NCBI GenBank assembly: GCA_021396245.1
Contig: WNYE01000039.1
Location: 248,001-312,000 of the forward strand
Length of the DNA: 64,000 nt
Direction: 5' to 3'
Source: Sporothrix humicola
Lineage: Eukaryota > Ascomycota > Sordariomycetes > Ophiostomatales > Ophiostomataceae
Under the pieces are notes generated by a model. It had not been told where the DNA came from, searched no databases, and saw only the letters and a program-made list of their open reading frames with translations. Both the position numbers and the translations under genes were made by a program. This document shows, one piece after another, positions 58,491 through 64,000 of this stretch (within the stretch, counting starts at the first letter, position 1; each line of letters starts with the position of its first letter).

Positions 58491-59469
58491 ATAAACAAGT
58501 GAAGTAGCGATCGACTGAGTATGGTACACGACATCAGAACAATGGGATGAAATACATGAACAAGGGGGAAGTAGGTAGATAGCAAAGCAAAAATCATCAA
58601 AGTGTCACAGTGTGACAAATCAAACTAGTCTACTCCATGGAAATGGTGACGACGACATGCCAACAAGTCTAGCAAGATCCTACTGCATGACTGCATCGTG
58701 TCCGAGATGGATGTCGTCTTGATTCTTTTGCTAGGATTTTGAATGTGCTGTAAACATCACACCACGTGACATCACTACCAGCTCAATGTCCACAAGTGAT
58801 GTGACCATGTCACTATTTTGTGCCCGGATTAAATGCAGCCTTATTGCATTCGCCCGATGTTTTACTAACAAGAAAGTGGTTGTCGTAGATTTGTGGTGGA
58901 CACAACTAGGAGTTGTATATCACGTGCCCCGTATTTTTGTGTAAGATGATTGGCTAAAGGTGGGCAAGGCTGTGTCATTAGTAGTGAACATTTAGTGTTT
59001 TCTCCAACCGGACCCTGAATATGGGCCACGTATCAAAAGCTTATTTGAACTACTTTCTTATGATTCATGACCTCTTACTGTGAGCCACGGCTTAGGGCTT
59101 GCTTTAGTACACACATATGTAACGGATGTAAAAAAACAGTTCCTCACAGTACGATACTTGATACTTTCCTCTATGAATACTAATGCAGCTTGCATTACTA
59201 CAAGCGGTATACTGTAGTTTAGCCATCAGATGTCCTCGAAGCTGTTATCAAACTCTAAACTAGTTGTATTCTGGACCCTGTGGGCGTTTTTGCTGGGCCA
59301 GTGAGAAAACTTTTAAAAAAAAAAGGAAAAGAGAAGAAATTAGACCGATTTCATCTCTAACGGTTAACATCTTCTTTTCCCTCTTCCACCTTTCCTCTTA
59401 CCATCGACATACCATCCTCCGCCGAAGATCAACGTTATCCAACCGCTCTCCCCAACAGAAACGAACATT

Positions 59470-61202
59470 ATGGACGACTCCGAGCCAAAGGGTTGGAACA
59501 AACTTCCACAGGAAATCCGGCACCAGATCTTGGGACACGTGGCCGGGGAGCGGTTCCCACCAAAGTACCCAGTCGAGAAGAAGGGCCTCGGGGCCTTTGC
59601 AACTGTCTGCCGTGAATGGCAGACTGTGTTTGAGCAGTACACGTTTGCCAATCTTTACATTACCGAAGGCTCGGTTGCCGAGCTTGGTCGTGTCGTGCAA
59701 GGCGAAAACGCTCGACGGCTCGGCTACATCCACCGCATGCTCTTGTCGATCCAGCTCGAGATCTACCCGTGTGGTAAATGTTGCAATGCCGAAACGTTTG
59801 ACGAGAGTGACGAGTAGGTCCACCCCCAGTACAGGTACACGCTCGTACCATATGCGCTGACTGACACTTTAGAAACTCGATAATCTTCACGCAGGTTGTT
59901 TCCCGGCTCTTCGCGGCCCTGGCGGAATGGCGACGCGACGACCACGCTCAGAAGGGCGCCCCCAACGGCATGTGGCTGGACCTCGAGGCGTTCTCGCCGA
60001 GCGACAACTGGCACTGTTTTCACCACTTTCGCAAGTGCTACCCGGTGGAGCCATGTGTGTTCCACGAGGTACGGCGCATCCATAGCAGCTTCCGGCACTC
60101 GTGGCGGGCTGGGAGACGGCACAATAACCTCGCCCTCCCGCGCAAAAGCGCTGCGATGCGTGTCATGGGAACGGAACCGCCGAGGCTGGTGCGCCGCTCG
60201 TGGGTGAGACACAGCCGATCGTCAAGACGTACAACCGACCTTGCCGGGCGCCCGGTCCAGCGACCGCCGTACTTTTATATCCCACAAAACGAGGTCGTGT
60301 GGAAGCTGAGCGTCCGGCGCGACTGGTACCGCCTGATCCACCCGCGCGTCGTCGCCCAGCTTTCCAGGGCGAGCGCGAATCTGTCAGACCTGCGGATCGA
60401 GCAGTGGCGGCCCGTCGACGGCAAAGTTTTCAGCGAGACCGAGGCCGGCTACGCCGCGCTGCTGGGCAATGGCACGTTGCCGCCGCGGCTCCGCATCATC
60501 AACATGTACCAGGAGAGCAACCACGTGCTCAACCCGCGCGACGACCCGCTCAGCCGCCAGCGGCCCTGCCAGCAGGTCGGTCTCGCCCTCGCCAGGGCCG
60601 CCACGCAGTTGTATGAGGCGAGCGTCGCCTTTTACGCCGACGCCTACGACTTTTTCATGGCCGGAAACCCCGAGCCCGACAAAGAGTATCTCGACAACTG
60701 CTGCTGCCCGCGCTGCTACCGCCTCGACCAGACGTCAGCGCCCGACACGGCCGCGTTCCGTTACCGCAGCTTCAGCTTCAGCTGGCCGAGGCTTCGCCGC
60801 CTCGCCCTCACGTCTCATTGGCTCCAACAATCTACCACGGCCGCACGCATGCAGGAGCTGATCCTGGCGCCGTGCAGGATGATGGACCGCATGCCCGCGC
60901 TCACGCTGCTCGAGATATGGTTCGCCGAGGACCTGCAGTCCGATTTCTGTGTGTTCCAGTTCCGGCGGACGTGGCGGGATGCAGACGGTAAAAAGGTAGA
61001 AGACGACCGCCGGCCCAACTCGCTGTCCCTCACGGCCACATGGGACGTCCGGGATGTACTCTCTGCGCAGATCGTCCGCCAGTGGAAATCGCTCTTCCCT
61101 GACGAGCCCATGACGGTGGAAACCAAAAGTAGTGAAGCCGAAGGGAGACGGACGCACAGCAGCACTGAACCGCATGGTCATGGGAGATTTTATTTACGGT
61201 GA
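59470..61202 (+). CDS. F-box-like protein with DUF6546-type C-terminal region (two exons)
   Basis: Exons 59470-59813 and 59873-61202 give 557 residues. The 59-bp intron (GTAGGT, CTGAC, TTTAG) joins ESDE to NSIIFTQVVSRLF. The N-terminus WNKLPQEIRHQILGHVAG (about 9-26), then CREWQTVFEQYTFANLYI, is an F-box, which would dock on Skp1 of an SCF ubiquitin ligase. After it come LGYIHRMLLSIQLEIYPC and, in exon 2, LFAALAEWRR, WKLSVRRDWYRLIHP, LIHPRVVAQLSRA, LSDLRIEQWRPV and LTLLEIWFAED, a pattern of the large fungal F-box family annotated with DUF6546. The target is unknown. Such genes are expanded and variable between strains. A possible extra intron near 60205 is not needed for frame. Confidence 0.8.
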
Positions 61203-61586
61203 ACAGTCGACGCAGGATCATATGGAGTGGGAGCGAGGCGAAGGCCGGGATATGATATAGACAGAATACATGGTCGATGCCGCGGACCTAGAAACGGAGA
61301 TCGGTAGAATACATCAGTCTTCATCCAATCTCTACGCAATGTAATATTTGATCTGAATTATTCGGATCATCTTGGTTTGATTCATCTGGTTTTGCTTCAT
61401 CTGATTTTAATTCATCTGGTTGATTCGTTTCATTATACTTCGTTTTATATGTTTCGTATCGGTATGTCTTTAGTATGTTTCGTCCTGTTGTATTTCGTTT
61501 GGTTCTCTTTTTCATCCTGCTTTTACCCCTTTTATATTGCATTGGTGGCCATCCTATATTACAGCTTTCAGCACACCATTTACAAA
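61203..61586. other. Convergent spacer, T-rich
   Basis: Facing 3' ends; contains a GATTCATCTG-type tandem run near 61,378-61,430. No gene seen. Confidence 0.6.
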
Positions 61587-62522
61587 TTATGCCGTGAGGT
61601 ACTTGGAGAAGAACTCGACCAGCTTCGGGCCGGACTTTGTCACGTCATCGTAAAGGTCAAAGTGGTTCTTGCCCTTGACGACAAACAGCTCATTGGGCTC
61701 TTTCGCCGTCGCCACGGCCGTCTTGCTGAAATGCAGCGTCTCGGCGTCGGAACCGGCAATCATCAGCAGGGCGCGCGGGGCGATGAGGTGCTGGTAGGTG
61801 AACGAGTCGTACGAGACCATCAGGTCGTAGCTGGACGGCGGGACGCGCTGGTCGGAGCGCGGGTGCTTGCCGCGCTCGGTGCCGTAGTACTCGGCGGCAC
61901 ACCGGAAAAAGCTGGGCGAGTCCTTGGGCACGGCCGACAGGTCCGTCGGGAACATCTGCGGCGCCTGCGCGGCCTTGCTGGGGTCCGGGTTCGCGTTGCG
62001 CCAGTCGGCCGCGGCCTTGAGCGCGCCCGCGATCGCCTCGGGCGATTCTTTATCATTAACCTCGTACAGGCCGCCGTTGCGCGTCATGCGGCCGACGCAG
62101 GCCGCGCTGACCGTCGCCAGCGCCCTGATGCGCACGTCGGACTGCGCCGCATACGACGTGTAGCCGCCCGAGGCGCAGATGCCCAGGACGCCGATGCGCT
62201 CAGGGTCCACCTTGCCCTTGAGGGTCGCGAGATAGGTCACGGCCGCCTTGTTGTCCTCGACGCGCTGGTGCGGATCCTCGAGGCCGCGCGGCTCGCCCGT
62301 GCTCTCGCCCTGGTAGCCCGCGTCAAAGGTCAGCGCCCAGAACCCGGCCTCCGACAGAATGCGCGCGTGTGTGGCCGACGTCTGTTCCTTCACGCCCGTC
62401 ATCGGGTGGCTGACGACGATCGCGGCCTTTTTGCGATCGGGCGAACCGGGCGCCGGGGCGTACAGCTCACCGCTGATGATGAGCATGAACGACGGGAACG
62501 AGACCTTGGTTGGTGCAGACAT
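61587..62522 (-). CDS. Alpha/beta hydrolase, dienelactone-hydrolase-like with Cys nucleophile
   Basis: A single exon of 311 residues, no signal peptide. AAIVVSHPMTGVKEQTS (about 33-50) supplies the oxyanion region, and DAGYQGESTGEPR follows. The nucleophile elbow is LGICASGGY (113-121), where the central residue is Cys116 rather than Ser, as in dienelactone hydrolases and their YcjY-like relatives. LMIAGSDAETLHF gives the candidate Asp and GKNHFDLYDD the His. The substrate is unknown; an ester or lactone is likely. A lid segment sits around residues 150-220. A TATA-like sequence lies about 100 bp upstream. Confidence 0.9.
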   Translation of the reverse strand: MSAPTKVSFPSFMLIISGELYAPAPGSPDRKKAAIVVSHPMTGVKEQTSATHARILSEAGFWALTFDAGYQGESTGEPRGLEDPHQRVEDNKAAVTYLATLKGKVDPERIGVLGICASGGYTSYAAQSDVRIRALATVSAACVGRMTRNGGLYEVNDKESPEAIAGALKAAADWRNANPDPSKAAQAPQMFPTDLSAVPKDSPSFFRCAAEYYGTERGKHPRSDQRVPPSSYDLMVSYDSFTYQHLIAPRALLMIAGSDAETLHFSKTAVATAKEPNELFVVKGKNHFDLYDDVTKSGPKLVEFFSKYLTA

Positions 62523-62622
62523 TGTGCAGAATGGATATCTGTTGTTGTGCCTTTGAGTGGACGATTATCGATGAGGTGGTTTGATGAGGTAGCATTGAAT
62601 CTCAATATCCGTGAGAATGACG

Positions 62623-62632
62623 TATATATAAA
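62623..62632 (-). promoter_or_regulatory. Candidate TATA box of the hydrolase gene
   Basis: Alternating TATATATA-type sequence about 100 bp before the ATG at 62522. Confidence 0.4.
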
Positions 62633-63524
62633 CAGCTGTCTGGCATCCCTTGATCCCCGGACCGTACTGTCGGTACTTCGAATTGTGGGCACACGGCGCT
62701 AGGCGATCTGAGCTTGGGGAGTTTGTCAACGGTTTCTCGACAGACAGTCCGCTGCTGAGTAAGTTTACATTTGTTTTTCGGCGGTCGGTGCTAGAGCTCA
62801 GATGTCTGACGTAAACGAGACAGACTTCTCATAGGCCACAAGCATCAGCAGCTGCAGGCGATCGAGATACATGTGAGAAAGTATAATAATGAGGCAAAAG
62901 AGGTGCAGAGTACTGAGCTGAGCCTTGGAGCTCCTGAGAGCTCCTCTCTGTCACATCTGTCAAAAGTCGCCGAATTACCAACAACCCTTCTTTGCGTTGA
63001 TTTTTCTTTTTTCAACGAAAGACGATGGCATAGTCACACACTGAGGCAAATGTGCATGGTGCTTTTAATAATTGATGGGCACGATAGAAAGAATCGTAAT
63101 ACATGGCTTTGTGAATACCGAGATACGATGTGAGCATGACTAGGGTTGTCTGTTACATTGGCGTGATTACATGCTAATTGGGCGCCTATTTCATTCTGAA
63201 TAAATAGAACTTCATTTGCGTCGCGCCTGCCATGGACAAAAGCCTCACTTTAAAACCTGTTGGAAGTCGCGACCTTCATTAAAGAAACAGCATGCCAGTT
63301 GGGTGGTGCCTTCCAAAAGCGACCTCAAAACCCATTGCCTAAGGAAGGCACGAATGGGCCCCAAACATAGAAGACGCATAACCATAATAAGGTCCTTGTT
63401 CGCGACTTCCTCTGACTTGCACCTTCCAATTTTGCTATGTAATCCCATAGTAGGAGACGTAAACAAGGGGTAAATATTTCCTCTCGAAATTGCCGAGCTT
63501 CCCCCTTATTTTTGTCAACAAACA
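62633..63524. other. Spacer, no gene supported
   Basis: Only short frames. No clear repeat was found. Confidence 0.5.
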
Positions 63525-63980
63525 ATGCCGCCACAAAATCGACATCCCCCACGAGAATCTACACTTTGCATCCCATCACCCAAGATCAAACAGCACGACG
63601 ATGACAGTACATCAACATCGGGTCTCCAAATGCTCGCATCCACATATACTTCATCGATACAAGCTCTCCGGGAAAGCAGTGCCATACGCTTCTCAACCGG
63701 GAACCATGTTGTGATACCTGCCAATACTCGTCCATTACCACCAGACACCGTACGAGGATTATTGGGGAAGATGCAACAGTACGCAGTTTCTCCATTATCA
63801 TACATCCCATCATACTCTGACAATTCAAGACCTGGTCATCTCCAGATGCGTCTGAAGCACACATGGACTCTTCCACCGAGCCAGGTGGCACGAGGAAAGC
63901 CTCGACAAAGCCTAATCCTCGCCCCGATGCCCATACCTGCAGAAAATACAGTGGCGAAGAAAACGCTAAGGTTTAGTTAG
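63525..63980 (+). CDS. Hypothetical ORF at the window edge
   Basis: A 151-codon frame starting MPPQNRHPPRESTL. The translation is polar with no domain, signal peptide or membrane segment that I recognise. The ATG has AACA before it, which is acceptable for fungi. It may be real, the first exon of a gene that runs past the window, or chance. Confidence 0.25.
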   Translation: MPPQNRHPPRESTLCIPSPKIKQHDDDSTSTSGLQMLASTYTSSIQALRESSAIRFSTGNHVVIPANTRPLPPDTVRGLLGKMQQYAVSPLSYIPSYSDNSRPGHLQMRLKHTWTLPPSQVARGKPRQSLILAPMPIPAENTVAKKTLRFS

Positions 63981-64000
63981 GGTTGTCCGTGTTTCTACGA

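Larger units (their letters stand above)
58105..59469. other. Divergent spacer
   Basis: The left part is the duplicated leader and promoter of the small Cys gene; the right part is the promoter of the F-box-type gene. No other ORF is supported. Confidence 0.5.

Noticed and set aside
60205..60270. Extra intron in the F-box-type gene (GTGAGA donor)
   Set aside because: The frame reads through and no convincing branch site and acceptor pair restores family sequence better.
61377..62702. 441-codon plus-strand frame
   Set aside because: Antisense of the alpha/beta hydrolase plus T-rich flanks.
63965..63985. Telomere-like GGTTTAGTTAGGG
   Set aside because: One imperfect unit only, not a TTAGGG array.

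Overview
The window looks like nuclear DNA of a filamentous ascomycete (Pezizomycotina, probably Sordariomycetes; the species cannot be told). The reasons are short introns (53-134 bp, one exception of 1,019 bp) with GTRNGT donors and CTRAC-type branch points, GC-rich coding exons between CT- or GA-rich spacers, a Pol III tRNA gene with a T-run terminator, and families typical of that group. I support fifteen protein genes, one tRNA gene and one weak terminal ORF. Exon joins were read by hand, and every multi-exon model keeps frame.

Left part (1-17 kb): a conserved disordered protein with a CxxC motif (1284-3103, +); a very large Ser/Arg/Ala-rich disordered protein of about 1,946 residues whose first exon has only 13 codons before a 1,019-bp intron (7057-13916, +); and a four-exon mitochondrial-type short-chain dehydrogenase (14774-16108, -) with two introns that share a GC-rich repeat.

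Middle (17-29 kb): tRNA-Arg(CCG); a zinc alcohol dehydrogenase; then a head-to-head pair for leucine breakdown, isovaleryl-CoA dehydrogenase (21840-23259, -) and the methylcrotonoyl-CoA carboxylase beta subunit (24151-26038, +). The pair shares an 891-bp divergent promoter with two periodic repeat arrays. The two enzymes catalyse consecutive mitochondrial steps (isovaleryl-CoA to methylcrotonyl-CoA to methylglutaconyl-CoA). The carboxylase alpha subunit is not in the window. Next is a protein with an AreA-like N-terminal domain (DUF1752 type) but no GATA zinc finger (26668-29384, -).

The 29-49 kb part is gene-poor: a Cys-rich, probably GPI-anchored wall protein with about 12 PPESSS repeats (35936-38484, -) and an OPT-family oligopeptide transporter (41846-44350, -), separated by spacers of 3.4-6.6 kb.

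Right part (49-62 kb) looks like an accessory island. It holds a protein-kinase-like gene with a microsatellite inside its catalytic region, an FTA2-type kinase-like gene, an orphan conserved protein, an F-box/DUF6546-type protein, a dienelactone-hydrolase-like enzyme with a Cys nucleophile, and two paralogous genes for about 60-residue proteins with fixed cysteine spacing ending in GTCGCS. These two share duplicated leaders and TATA-box promoters, and a third promoter fragment remains nearby. A related repeat lies just 3' of two island genes, and its copies differ mostly by C-to-T/G-to-A type changes, as repeat-induced point mutation would give. The duplicated small Cys-protein family is my best candidate for something undescribed.
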